Origin: Pinibacter aurantiacus
GTDB lineage: Bacteria > Bacteroidota > Bacteroidia > Chitinophagales > Chitinophagaceae
Direction of reading: 5' to 3'
Assembly (NCBI RefSeq): GCF_019130065.1
Contig: NZ_JAHSPG010000008.1
Coordinates: forward strand, 186,001-250,000
DNA length: 64,000 bases
Shown: positions 25,743 through 34,257 of the stretch, in pieces
Layout: each line of letters begins with the position of its first letter
Numbering within the stretch: the stretch's first letter is position 1
Notes under the pieces: generated by a model
The model's database searches: none
What the model saw: only the letters and a program-made list of their open reading frames with translations
Told to the model about the DNA's origin: nothing
Made by a program: the position numbers and the translations under genes

Positions 25743-26960
25743 ATGCCAGGCTTTGAATTTTGGGGCGCAGAAGAGAGAAAGGAAGTGAATGATGTATTGG
25801 AAACAGGTATTCTGATGCGCTATGGCTTTGATGGTCCGCGTAAGGGTCATTGGAAAGCAAAAGAGTTGGAAACTGAAATCTGTAAAACCTTCGGTGCTTC
25901 ATATGCACAACTTACAAGCAGCGGAACCTCTGCACTAACCACAGCGATGGCTGCATTGGGTATTGGCGCGGGTGACGAAGTGATTATGCCAACCTTCACA
26001 TTCGTGGCAAGTTTCGAAGCTGTATTAGGCGTAGGAGCCGTTCCCGTATTGGTGGATGTGGATGATACACTTACATTAAACCCAGCAGCTGTAAAAGCAG
26101 CGATCACTCCAAAAACAAAGTGCATCATGCCGGTACATATGTGCGGCAGCATGGCGGACATGGATGCCCTATTGGCAATATGCAAAGAACATAACCTTGT
26201 GTTGCTGGAAGATGCCTGCCAAAGCATTGGTGCAAGCTATAAAGGAAAAACATTGGGGACCATTGGTAATGCAGGTACATATTCATTTGACTTTGTAAAA
26301 ACCATCACTTGCGGCGAAGGCGGCGCGGTGGTTACGAACAGCGAAGATGTATATATTAAATGCGATGGTTACACAGATCACGGTCACGATCACAACGGCG
26401 TTGATCGCGGTGCAGATCTGCATCCGTTCATAGGGTTTAATTACCGCATATCAGAGCTTCATGCAGCGGTAGGTCTGGCGCAGATCCGCAAACTGGACCA
26501 ATTCCTGGCAATACAAAAGAAAAATCACGCTCTGCTGAAAGGCATTTTGAGCGAGGTTCCTGAAATCAGTTTTAGAAGAATTCCTGATCCTCAGGGCGAT
26601 AGCTGTACCTTCTTAAGCTGGTTCCTCCCAACTGGAGAAATTGCAAAAAGTGTTGTTGCTGAATTGAAGGCGCAGGGCATTTTGGCGGGTAATTTCTATT
26701 GGTTCGATAACAACTGGCACTACATCCGTAAATGGGATCATCTTAAAAATGTACATACGTTGAACCCTCAAACAGAGGCAATCAACACCACTTTGAAATC
26801 TTACGCAACTAAACAATTCGCCGCAAGCGATGCCATCATGAGCCGTTGCATCTCATCTGCCATCAGCCTGATGTGGACAGAAGAGCAGATCAAGGAAAAA
26901 GGCGCAAAGATCGTTGAGGTTGTAAAGTCTGTTTTACAAAAACAAGGTGCAACAGCATAG
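25743..26960 (+). CDS. DegT/DnrJ/EryC1/StrS family PLP-dependent aminotransferase
   Basis: A 405-residue type I-fold PLP enzyme. Visible: SSGTSALTTAMAALGIGAGD, MPTFTFVASFEAVL, LLEDACQSIGASY (Asp/Gln on PLP) and the Schiff-base Lys in FDFVKTITCGEGGAVV, then GFNYRISELHAAVGLAQ. Family members aminate keto-sugars of nucleotide sugars or lipid precursors (perosamine, desosamine, 3-amino-quinovose types). It stands alone, closed by a terminator, and no sugar-nucleotide genes adjoin it. Length is slightly above average, with a His-rich insert (DHGHDHNGVDRG). Confidence 0.92.
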   Translation: MPGFEFWGAEERKEVNDVLETGILMRYGFDGPRKGHWKAKELETEICKTFGASYAQLTSSGTSALTTAMAALGIGAGDEVIMPTFTFVASFEAVLGVGAVPVLVDVDDTLTLNPAAVKAAITPKTKCIMPVHMCGSMADMDALLAICKEHNLVLLEDACQSIGASYKGKTLGTIGNAGTYSFDFVKTITCGEGGAVVTNSEDVYIKCDGYTDHGHDHNGVDRGADLHPFIGFNYRISELHAAVGLAQIRKLDQFLAIQKKNHALLKGILSEVPEISFRRIPDPQGDSCTFLSWFLPTGEIAKSVVAELKAQGILAGNFYWFDNNWHYIRKWDHLKNVHTLNPQTEAINTTLKSYATKQFAASDAIMSRCISSAISLMWTEEQIKEKGAKIVEVVKSVLQKQGATA

Positions 26961-26986
26961 GCTAACCGTTTTTTTATATATACAAG

Positions 26987-27029
26987 AAGCCCGGCGAGTT
27001 CAAAACTGCCGGGCTTTTGTTTTTTTTTC
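26987..27029 (+). terminator. Rho-independent terminator after the DegT gene
   Basis: AAGCCCGGC (26987-26995) pairs with GCCGGGCTT (27008-27016), loop 12 nt, followed by a T-rich tract to 27029. It is 27 bp after the stop codon. Confidence 0.92.
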
Positions 27030-27049
27030 TTTTTTTCAGCTATTGTGTG

Positions 27050-27430
27050 TTAGGATTTGTAGTAGCTTTTCTTTGCGTCGTAGATCGCATTGTCGCGATC
27101 TTGTTTCAACTCACGCACTTTTGCCTTTCTTTCTTTACGGGACAGGCTATCATCCATTTTTACAGATTTGATACGGTCTGAATAGTCATGCTTGATATCT
27201 TCAACCTGCATATCTAGCTTGGATGGTCTTGAATAACTGTTATTGTAGCCGTATCCATAAGGCGGATAACCATAGAAAGGGGCACCGTAAAAGCCATATG
27301 GGTATATTGGCGCATAACCACCAACGATTACTGTATGTGGCCTGTAATATCCTCCTCCGTGTACAACCTTTTGAGCTGAGGCCACCGAAACAAATACGAA
27401 GGATAGGATTACTATTATTAGCTTTTTCAT
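27050..27430 (-). CDS. Small secreted Gly/Tyr-rich protein with charged tail
   Basis: A 126-residue protein. It has a signal peptide (MKKLIIVILSFVFVSVASAQ), then a Gly/Tyr/Pro-rich segment with repeated YGxPPYGYGY-like turns, then a charged, probably helical tail (many Asp/Lys/Arg, ending KKSYYKS). Proteins of this look are frequent in Bacteroidota and have no known function; the Gly/Tyr part may be flexible or adhesive. The tail has a heptad-like spacing of charges that could form a coiled coil. Confidence 0.7.
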   Translation of the reverse strand: MKKLIIVILSFVFVSVASAQKVVHGGGYYRPHTVIVGGYAPIYPYGFYGAPFYGYPPYGYGYNNSYSRPSKLDMQVEDIKHDYSDRIKSVKMDDSLSRKERKAKVRELKQDRDNAIYDAKKSYYKS

Positions 27431-27521
27431 AATGAGTACCTTTTCACAATTAGATGCGAAAAAAGGGCAAAAGTCACATGAAAAAACGCGGATAACGAAA
27501 GGATAACGAGTGTTAAAACAA

Positions 27522-27584
27522 TTAGGAATTAGGAGTTAGAAATTAGGAGTTAGTTGGGTGCGTAGGGGCGAATTGCATTCGCCC
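27522..27584. repeat. TTAGGAG heptad array plus GGGCGAAT palindrome
   Basis: Four heptamers (TTAGGAA, TTAGGAG, TTAGAAA, TTAGGAG; 27522-27549) plus a partial fifth, without a facing arm, followed by the palindrome GGGCGAAT-tgc-ATTCGCCC (27566-27584). Confidence 0.75.
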
Positions 27585-27619
27585 TCTCGTACAATCAACC
27601 TGTTCCTGGTCTGTTTTCG

Positions 27620-28012
27620 CTATTTCCCCTCAAGTTTATTCACATAATCCAACGACCCCAACCTGAACCTCAGCGGAACGGTTGTCGCATTTTGAAACTG
27701 CAGTTCCTTTTTGCAGAAAAATCCTATGCTTTGGTAGTAGGTAGAATAGGGAATCCGGAGGGTATAAAAATTGCAAAAAGAAGCGTTGGCAGAAACGTAA
27801 TAAACCGGTCGAAAACTGATTGGCTGAGGAGAAAACGGAAAATTTTCCGTTTTTTTCTCCTCATATTTAAAAATTTTAATCAGTGTAGTGTCTCCATTTG
27901 TAAAAAAATATTTCCCTCTGTAAGGCGCTGCAGTTAAAGCTTTTGTTTGTCCAAAGGCGCTGAATTGAGAGAAAGTTATGATTAATAGAAGAATTTTAAA
28001 AAATCTTTGCAT
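27620..28012 (-). CDS. Hypothetical secreted protein
   Basis: A 130-residue protein with a signal peptide (MQRFFKILLLIITFSQFSAFG-like, cut after AFGQ). The mature part is short and rich in aromatic residues, with two Cys residues (CNFYTLRIPY, FCKKELQF) that could form a disulphide. No family recognised. It is divergent from rpoN, with 107 bp between the two starts. Confidence 0.65.
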   Translation of the reverse strand: MQRFFKILLLIITFSQFSAFGQTKALTAAPYRGKYFFTNGDTTLIKIFKYEEKKTENFPFSPQPISFRPVYYVSANASFCNFYTLRIPYSTYYQSIGFFCKKELQFQNATTVPLRFRLGSLDYVNKLEGK

Positions 28013-28119
28013 TTGTTTTTTAGCTTAGTATGTAAATTTACGGCAAGATTTTTGTGGATGGCGCGCCTTTTTAAAATTTTTATTTATGTTTCTGCCGCCC
28101 CGAAAACCTATTAGGAATC

Positions 28120-29601
28120 ATGGCACTTAGTCAAAGCTTACAACAGAAATTATTACAAAAGTTATCACCTCAGCAAATTCAGTTAATGAAGTTGTTGCAG
28201 GTTCCCACGGCCAATCTTGAACAAAGGATCAAGGAGGAGCTGGAGGAAAATCCTGCATTGGAGGAAGGGGATGACGCATTTGAGGAAACATTCACAGAGG
28301 AATCGCAGGACGAATTTTCAGATTCAGACGATGATTACGATGAACCGGAAGAGAGCTACGATAACATCGATATAAGCGAGTATGTATCAGACGGCGACGA
28401 TGAAGTTGCGGATTATAAATTGCGTGATGATAATTATCCCGAAGCTGATGATAATAAAGTCGTTCCGCATAAAGTGGAAACGAGTTTTCATGACATGCTG
28501 ACGGCTCAGCTGGGACTTTTAAAGCTCGATGACCGGACGGCTAGAATTGCCGAACAAATCGTAGGAAGCATAGATGATGATGGATACCTGCGCCGGGAAA
28601 CCACTTCCATTATGGATGACCTCGCGTTCAGACAAAATATTGAAGCCAGCGAAGGGGAAATAGAAGAACTTATACGCAAGATTCAGCAGTTTGATCCTCC
28701 GGGTGTTGCGGCTCGAGATCTGCAGGAGTGTCTTCTTTTGCAACTCCACAGAAAATTGCGCGAGGGCAAGCCTGTACAAAAAGCGGTCGACGTGTTAACC
28801 AACTACTTCGACGAGTTTACCAAAAAGCACTACGATAAGATCCAAAAAGGGTTGGCTATCGATGATGAAGGGTTGAAGGAAGTGATCCAGCAGATCATAA
28901 AACTGAACCCCAAGCCAGGCGGAAATGTGGGCGAGGTAAACAAAGCCGAAAGTTATGTGGTGCCTGACTTTTTCATTTTGAACAACAATGGCAAACTTGA
29001 GTTGACGCTGAACTCGAAGAACGCTCCCGATCTCCGCATTAGCGAAGGCTACCGTGACATGCTGAAAGATTACGAGCGCGGCAGCAAAAAGGATAAGCGT
29101 CAAAAAGAAGCTGTTCTTTTTATAAAGCAAAAAATAGATGCGGCCAAATGGTTCATTGATGCCATCAAACAGCGCCAGCAAACGCTGATGATGACCATGC
29201 AGACCATTCTGGATTACCAATACGAATTTTTCCTGACCGGCGACGAAACAACCCTTCGTCCAATGATTCTTAAGGACATAGCAGAGCGCACAGGCCTTGA
29301 TATTTCGACCATTAGCCGCGTAGCCAATAGCAAGTTTGTACAAACTGAATTTGGAACTTACAGGCTGAAGTTTTTCTTCAGTGAATCACTAAGTACTGAA
29401 AGCGGTGAAGAGGTTTCCACACGTGAGGTAAAAAAGATATTGAGCGATATGGTTTTTGGCGAAGCCAAGAAAAAACCGCTTAGTGATGAAAAACTTACTG
29501 AAATGCTTCAGGAAAAAGGTTATAACATTGCACGCAGAACGGTGGCCAAGTATAGGGAACAATTAAACATTCCGGTGGCCCGTTTGAGAAAAGAACTATA
29601 A
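28120..29601 (+). CDS. rpoN: RNA polymerase sigma-54 factor
   Basis: A 493-residue sigma-54 factor. The N-terminal activator-interacting region is glutamine/leucine-rich (QLMKLLQVPTANLEQRIKEE, residues ~20-40). An acidic linker follows (residues ~45-110), then core-binding regions, with FDPPGVAARDLQECL, and the C-terminal DNA-binding part with the RpoN box ARRTVAKYREQLNIP. It transcribes -24/-12 promoters with AAA+ activators. The acidic linker (EEGDDAFEETFTEE onward) is long, as in other Bacteroidota. It is followed 2 bp later by a membrane protein gene. Confidence 0.97.
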   Translation: MALSQSLQQKLLQKLSPQQIQLMKLLQVPTANLEQRIKEELEENPALEEGDDAFEETFTEESQDEFSDSDDDYDEPEESYDNIDISEYVSDGDDEVADYKLRDDNYPEADDNKVVPHKVETSFHDMLTAQLGLLKLDDRTARIAEQIVGSIDDDGYLRRETTSIMDDLAFRQNIEASEGEIEELIRKIQQFDPPGVAARDLQECLLLQLHRKLREGKPVQKAVDVLTNYFDEFTKKHYDKIQKGLAIDDEGLKEVIQQIIKLNPKPGGNVGEVNKAESYVVPDFFILNNNGKLELTLNSKNAPDLRISEGYRDMLKDYERGSKKDKRQKEAVLFIKQKIDAAKWFIDAIKQRQQTLMMTMQTILDYQYEFFLTGDETTLRPMILKDIAERTGLDISTISRVANSKFVQTEFGTYRLKFFFSESLSTESGEEVSTREVKKILSDMVFGEAKKKPLSDEKLTEMLQEKGYNIARRTVAKYREQLNIPVARLRKEL

Positions 29602-29603
29602 AC

Positions 29604-30296
29604 ATGCAAGTAACTTCTGAAGGCAATATTTCCGGAAACGGTGGCGACAAGTATATGGGAAAAAATGACCAGCCTGCTTCCGTAAGATTTTTGGCGCATT
29701 TTTTCTCTTTCGTTTTTCATCCGTTGTTTATACCAACCTATGTTGCGTTTTTCCTGATCTTCGTTCATCCTTATTTTTTTGCTGGATACGATTACAAGAT
29801 GAAAGTCCTGAAACTTTTGTCGGTGGTTGTAACCACAGCATTTATGCCTTCATTCACGGTGTTTTTGTTGAAACAACTAGGTTTTATTGATAGCATTTAC
29901 CTGCGTTCCCAACGAGATCGCATTATACCTATTGTTATCTGCATGATCTTTTACTTCAGCATTTATTTTGTTTCCAAAAAAGACGCTGAAATACCGGTTC
30001 CTTTCACACAGTTTTTATTGGCGGTATTTATCAATTCCATCATTGCTCAAATGGCCAACATAAAATTCAAGATCAGTTTGCACGGCCTTGCAGTGGGAAC
30101 TGTACTGGCATTTTTTATTTTGCTGGCACTGCATTCGGGTGCATCAATGGGGTTTTATGCGAGTATTGCCATCCTTGTCACTGGCATTGTTTGCACTTCA
30201 AGATTACTCTTACATGAACACGAACCTTTCGAAGTATATCTCGGATTATTGGGGGGAGTGCTTTCTGTGTTGGTGGCGTATTGGTTTGTGGGGTAA
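29604..30296 (+). CDS. Integral membrane protein, PAP2-like
   Basis: A 230-residue protein with about six membrane helices. Two short motifs recall the phosphatidic-acid phosphatase type 2 active site: KISLHGLAVG (in place of PSGH) and SRLLLHEHEPFEVYLGLLGG (the SR...H...GG motif). Such proteins dephosphorylate lipid phosphates such as undecaprenyl diphosphate. The classic first motif (KxxxxxxRP) was not found, so activity is uncertain. An internal ATG at 29655 (MGKNDQPA) is another possible start. It is probably cotranscribed with rpoN, 2 bp upstream. Confidence 0.65.
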   Translation: MQVTSEGNISGNGGDKYMGKNDQPASVRFLAHFFSFVFHPLFIPTYVAFFLIFVHPYFFAGYDYKMKVLKLLSVVVTTAFMPSFTVFLLKQLGFIDSIYLRSQRDRIIPIVICMIFYFSIYFVSKKDAEIPVPFTQFLLAVFINSIIAQMANIKFKISLHGLAVGTVLAFFILLALHSGASMGFYASIAILVTGIVCTSRLLLHEHEPFEVYLGLLGGVLSVLVAYWFVG

Positions 30297-30410
30297 GAAA
30301 TTGATTATTAGATTTGTATCTGTTCATTCTTTACCATTTTTTGCTAGTTTTACATTTCCTATTGTTCCAAATGCAGTGCCTTTTCGTTTAAAGAAAAGAA
30401 CTCAATTGTA

Positions 30411-30923
30411 ATGCTATCTACATCAAATATTGGAAGTTTGAAAAAGCCATCGTTGTATTCGCCAAGTTATCAATACGGTTCATCTATGGATGGGACTGTA
30501 GAAGCGCTGCAACAAAATGCTTATGCAAAAGGTCGTATAGATGGAGCCAAAGACATGCAAGTTGAACTGATAAAAAGAGGGAACGCACTTTTTCAATTGG
30601 CCTTTCAAAGAGCGTCTGAAATTACCGATCTGCTTGTTAATGCGGCTGCTGCAAATAATATTACCATTTACGATTTTCATTTGAAAGTTGAGGATTGGGA
30701 CAATATCAGCTCGCTGATTATTGTAAAATTAGAAGATTACGTCGACGATAAAATTGACCTTTTTTACCGAGCCGCCAGTGAAATATCTGATCAATACAAT
30801 GATGATGCTTTTCACTGGGATTACATGATTACCTATGACTCAGATGCTTTAAACACCGGAAAAATTTTTGCAGACGGATTTAAACATCTCTATGAGCACA
30901 CCGCTAGACCACGCAAGACATAA
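30411..30923 (+). CDS. Hypothetical protein, first member of a pair with a HEPN-like gene
   Basis: A 170-residue soluble protein of no recognised family. The middle is helical (QNAYAKGRIDGAKDMQVEL; then an Ala-rich part), the end is acidic with FHWDYMITYDSDALN. It overlaps the next gene by 32 bp, so the two are probably co-translated. Overlap plus small size and a HEPN-type partner recall toxin-antitoxin modules, but no antitoxin fold can be seen. Codon use is more AT-rich than the flanking genes, which fits an accessory gene. Confidence 0.6.
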   Translation: MLSTSNIGSLKKPSLYSPSYQYGSSMDGTVEALQQNAYAKGRIDGAKDMQVELIKRGNALFQLAFQRASEITDLLVNAAAANNITIYDFHLKVEDWDNISSLIIVKLEDYVDDKIDLFYRAASEISDQYNDDAFHWDYMITYDSDALNTGKIFADGFKHLYEHTARPRKT

Positions 30924-31329
30924 TAAGAAGGCATGTGAGTATTTATCTTCAGCTAATGAATTTCCAGATTGGGTTGTTACTACAGCATTCTATTGCACCA
31001 TGCATTATGCACAGGCAATAATTTTTCCTCACCAGGAGAATGGTGTGATATACAAAAATCTGGATGAATATTTTGACAAAAATAAACGCGTCGGCGACAC
31101 CAAACATGGTGTCACTTTGAACTTAGTTCGAAAGTTGCATTTTGCCATTTCAGAAAAGTACCGACAGTTGAAAGACGTCGCTCATACTGCACGATATAAT
31201 GATTATCAGCTTCCCTCGGTTGTTGTTTCAAAAATGAGGCGACACCAAAAGGCAATTGAAGAATACTGCGAACAGATGTGCTCCGGAAATGCAAGTCAGA
31301 ACAGTTCTACAGCAATCCTTTCTTCTTAA
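30892..31329 (+). CDS. HEPN-like domain protein
   Basis: A 145-residue helical protein. Its order of elements (ARHNKKACEYLSS..., FPDWVVTTAFYCTMHYAQAI, then HTARYNDYQLP) resembles small HEPN-superfamily proteins in which a DW-aTvAFY-alHy helix is followed by a charged ARY segment. HEPN proteins are frequently RNases and toxins in stress and phage-defence systems. The canonical R-x4-6-H is not obvious, so nuclease activity is uncertain. ATG at 30892 is preferred over the in-frame TTG at 30868. Its 3' end overlaps the convergent MATE gene by 23 bp. Confidence 0.6.
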   Translation: MSTPLDHARHNKKACEYLSSANEFPDWVVTTAFYCTMHYAQAIIFPHQENGVIYKNLDEYFDKNKRVGDTKHGVTLNLVRKLHFAISEKYRQLKDVAHTARYNDYQLPSVVVSKMRRHQKAIEEYCEQMCSGNASQNSSTAILSS

Positions 31330-32644
31330 TAATTCTAAAAAACCTCAGATTCAACAGCACCGATGTAAAAGTCAATCCTGTTAAAAAGCCTATCCAGATT
31401 CCCGCAGCGCCCATTTTAAAATAGAACGCCATAAGGCAGCCTGTTGGAATGCCGATTACCCAATAAGAGATGGCAACATAAATTGTTGGCACGTATACGT
31501 CTTTCAAACCGCGCAAAAGTCCTACGCCAATTGCCTGTGTAGCGTCAGATAACTGGAAGAGAGCAGCATACAACATGAGCGTGGAAGCAAGAGCAACCAC
31601 TACTGCATCATCATTAAAAGCCAGCGGCAAAACTTTTCTTACGCATACATAGAAGATCGCACAAGCGCAACCATAGATCAAGCCGCTTAATAATGTGCTT
31701 TTGCCGAGGATAGAAATATGTTTCCAATCATTTCTTCCCCAGGCATTGCTCGTGCGGATAGAACCGCCTTGCGCCAGTCCAAAAGAAACCATGAATGTAA
31801 ATGCCGCACAACTCAACGCAATTTGATGCGCTGCTTGCTGCACCGCTCCCAATGTGCCAATGATGATTCCCGAAACCGCGAACGCACCGGACTCCATTGC
31901 AGCTTGTAAACTACTTGGAATGCCTATGTGCAACAATTCCCTGATCGTTTGTTTGCGCAGCATCCATTGATTTTTTCTTACGGCAATATATCTGCTGAAT
32001 AAAGGGTGTACAAAAACTACAATTGCAAGTGCCACGAGAATTATAATTCTAGTGATGAGCGTGCCGATGCCGGCGCCCACAAGCTCCAGTCTTGGGAAAC
32101 CCCAGTTACCATAAACCAGCAACCAGTTAATGCCTATATTAATCGGCAACGAAAGTAATGACAGCACCATTGCCGTTCTGGTTTTCTCAAGACCATCAGT
32201 AAATTGTTTAATGGCCATGAACATCAACATCGGAATGATGGATGATGCCATGATTACAAGGTATGGTCGTGAAAGAACAGCCACTTCGTGATCCTGCCCA
32301 AGATGAAACAAAATATTTCTGCCAAGCACCAAAATCGCCGTGATGACAATCGATGCAATGGTGCACAGCCAGAAGCCGTTGTAGAAATAGTGCGATACCT
32401 GCTGCCCATCGCGTCTGCCATGTGCCATGGAAACTGTTTGCGATACAGACATTGTTACGCCAATGCCCAATACAAAAGGAATATTCATTACACTATTTAC
32501 CAGTGCCGCCGCTGCAAGATGCTTATAACTGATAGCTCCCACCATAGCACTGTCAATAATACCAAGCGCCATTTGAGTGAGTTCACCCAAAATGATCGGT
32601 CCTGATAATTTCCATGTTCTTCCTGCTTCAGTTCGTAAATTCAT
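31307..32644 (-). CDS. MATE family multidrug/cation antiporter (NorM-like)
   Basis: A 445-residue protein with twelve predicted helices, arranged as two six-helix halves. Typical segments: AGRTWKLSGPIILGELTQMALG at the N-terminus (shortened here to its start, LSGPIILGEL), MVGAISYKHLAAAALVNS, and the second-half counterpart ASTLMLYAALFQLSDATQ. MATE proteins extrude cationic drugs or polyphenols with Na+ or H+. The 3' end overlaps the HEPN-like gene by 23 bp and the 5' end is 17 bp from a heptad hairpin. Substrate unknown. Confidence 0.92.
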   Translation of the reverse strand: MNLRTEAGRTWKLSGPIILGELTQMALGIIDSAMVGAISYKHLAAAALVNSVMNIPFVLGIGVTMSVSQTVSMAHGRRDGQQVSHYFYNGFWLCTIASIVITAILVLGRNILFHLGQDHEVAVLSRPYLVIMASSIIPMLMFMAIKQFTDGLEKTRTAMVLSLLSLPINIGINWLLVYGNWGFPRLELVGAGIGTLITRIIILVALAIVVFVHPLFSRYIAVRKNQWMLRKQTIRELLHIGIPSSLQAAMESGAFAVSGIIIGTLGAVQQAAHQIALSCAAFTFMVSFGLAQGGSIRTSNAWGRNDWKHISILGKSTLLSGLIYGCACAIFYVCVRKVLPLAFNDDAVVVALASTLMLYAALFQLSDATQAIGVGLLRGLKDVYVPTIYVAISYWVIGIPTGCLMAFYFKMGAAGIWIGFLTGLTFTSVLLNLRFFRIIKKKGLL

Positions 32645-32660
32645 AAGAGCGCGAAATTAA

Positions 32661-32758
32661 GAATAACTGAGTAACTGAATGACTGAATAACTGAGTGGTT
32701 CAATGTCGAAAACCACGACTGAATTTAACCCCTCAGTTATTCAATTATTCAGTTATTC
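32661..32758. repeat. Octad hairpin of the AACTGAAT family (MATE-cydA divergent gap)
   Basis: The left arm (32661-32695) repeats AACTGAAT-type octamers (AACTGAGT, AACTGAAT, GACTGAAT) and pairs with 32732-32758. The same unit recurs at 40900-41107 and at 57176-57279. It stands between divergent genes and ends 11 bp before the cydA -7 box. Confidence 0.88.
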
Positions 32759-32769
32759 GATAAAACATA

Positions 32770-32777
32770 TACCTTTG
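32770..32777 (+). promoter_or_regulatory. -7 promoter box of cydAB (TACCTTTG)
   Basis: TACCTTTG, matching TAnnTTTG, 94 bp upstream of the cydA ATG. Transcription would start near 32785 and run through the terminator-like hairpin at 32821-32845. Confidence 0.6.
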
Positions 32778-32820
32778 CAACATGTTATCAAACTTACTAA
32801 CCACATATAAATAAATTATG

Positions 32821-32845
32821 AAGCGGGCTTGTTCCCGCTTTTTTT
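32821..32845 (+). promoter_or_regulatory. Terminator-like hairpin in the cydA leader (possible attenuator)
   Basis: AAGCGGG (32821-32827) pairs with CCCGCTT (32834-32840), six-base loop, followed by five T residues (32841-32845). It lies between the -7 box and the cydA ATG at 32872, so it may control entry into cydAB. It also lies within an in-frame extension from 32818, which makes that earlier ATG an unlikely start. Confidence 0.6.
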
Positions 32846-32871
32846 ATGTGTATACCAAATACTTTTTTATG

Positions 32872-34257
32872 GATGTAGAAATATTGGCCCGTATACAATT
32901 TGCTTTCACTATCGCTTTTCATTACATCTATCCCCCTATCAGCATCGGACTGGGTTTAATACTCGTCATTATGGAAGCGCTTTATCTTAAAACAGGAGAT
33001 AAACGTTTTGAATTGATGACGCGTTTCTGGCTTCGCATTTTTGCGCTGGTGTTTGGAATTGGCGTAGCAACAGGTATCATCATGGAGTTTGAGTTTGGTA
33101 CTAACTGGGCCACGTATTCGAAGTACGTGGGAGATATTTTTGGAAGCGCATTGGCAGCCGAAGGCATTTTTGCATTTGCATTGGAATCAGGATTTTTAGG
33201 CATTCTATTATTTGGTTGGAACCGTGTGAGCAGCGGCGTTCATTTTTTCGCAACGATCATGGTGTTCCTTGGTTCTCTGTTTTCTGCAATATGGATTGTG
33301 GTCGCAAACTCGTGGCAGCAAACGCCGGCAGGGTTTCACATAGTAGGAAATGGATTGGAGGCAAGAGCAGAGATCACAGATTTTTGGGCAATGGTATTCA
33401 ATCCATCCAGCGTTGAAAGATTGATGCACGTGTGGGTTGGTGCTATTTTAGCAGGGGCATTTTTAGTGCTGAGTGTAAACGCATGGTACATCATTAAGAA
33501 AAAATATCTTGAGATAGCGATACCAGCATTTAAAATTGCATTGGTTGTGGCAACTGTGTTTTCTATATCGCAGTTATTTTTCGGTCACAAAAGCGCCGAC
33601 GGCGTTTCGCGCAATCAACCTGCAAAGCTTGCTGCATTAGAGGGACATTACGATAGCTCGGCAAGGGCAGATATGTATTTGTTTGGTTGGGTAAATAACA
33701 AAACGCAGGAAACGAAAGGAATAAAAATTCCCGGTGGGTTGAGCTTTCTCGTTCACTATGATTTTAATGCGCCAGTAAAAGGTTTAAATGCTTTTAAAGA
33801 AAATGAAAGACCTACGCAGGTAAATTCCATTTTTCAATTTTATCACATCATGGTGGCGCTGGGAGTGGCCATGATTGCCCTTTCACTACTTGCATGCTGG
33901 TACTGGCGAAAAGGAACATTGTTCGATAAAAAATGGTTAATGTACATTTTTGTGTGGTCGGTCATGATGCCGCAGGTTGCCAATCAATGCGGTTGGTTCG
34001 CTGCTGAAATGGGCCGCCAGCCCTGGGTTGTATACGGTTTGTTGAGAACCAGCGATGCGCTTTCAAAAGCAGTATCTGCAAATCAGATTTTGTTTTCGCT
34101 CATCATGTTTACCGTAGTTTATACTTTGTTACTGGCGCTGTTTCTTTTCTTGTTGCACAGAAAAATTCAGCATGGCCCCGAAACAACCCACGATGAAGAT
34201 GATGAAGCCAATGAAGCATTCACAAAAAGAAATAACCCTCTTATAACTCATTCATAA
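32872..34257 (+). CDS. cydA: Cytochrome bd ubiquinol oxidase subunit I
   Basis: A 461-residue integral membrane protein from the ATG at 32872 (MDVEILARIQFAFTIAFHY, the family start; the His binds haem b595). Further marks: GIGVATGIIMEFEFGTNW, IWIVVANSWQQTPAGF and CGWFAAEMGRQPWVVYG. The Q-loop is short, as in the CIO type. CydAB reduces O2 to water with quinol as donor, at high oxygen affinity, in the cytoplasmic membrane. Its stop overlaps the start of cydB (TAATG). Confidence 0.97.
   Translation, partial: DVEILARIQFAFTIAFHYIYPPISIGLGLILVIMEALYLKTGDKRFELMTRFWLRIFALVFGIGVATGIIMEFEFGTNWATYSKYVGDIFGSALAAEGIFAFALESGFLGILLFGWNRVSSGVHFFATIMVFLGSLFSAIWIVVANSWQQTPAGFHIVGNGLEARAEITDFWAMVFNPSSVERLMHVWVGAILAGAFLVLSVNAWYIIKKKYLEIAIPAFKIALVVATVFSISQLFFGHKSADGVSRNQPAKLAALEGHYDSSARADMYLFGWVNNKTQETKGIKIPGGLSFLVHYDFNAPVKGLNAFKENERPTQVNSIFQFYHIMVALGVAMIALSLLACWYWRKGTLFDKKWLMYIFVWSVMMPQVANQCGWFAAEMGRQPWVVYGLLRTSDALSKAVSANQILFSLIMFTVVYTLLLALFLFLLHRKIQHGPETTHDEDDEANEAFTKRNNPLITHS

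Noticed and set aside
30411-31329. A complete known toxin-antitoxin system
   Set aside because: The first protein has no recognisable antitoxin or nucleotidyltransferase fold; only overlap and size support the idea, so it is kept as a hypothesis.
32818-32871. Upstream in-frame ATG as cydA start
   Set aside because: The extension encodes a terminator-like hairpin and not the family N-terminus; MDVEILARIQ at 32872 is the normal start.
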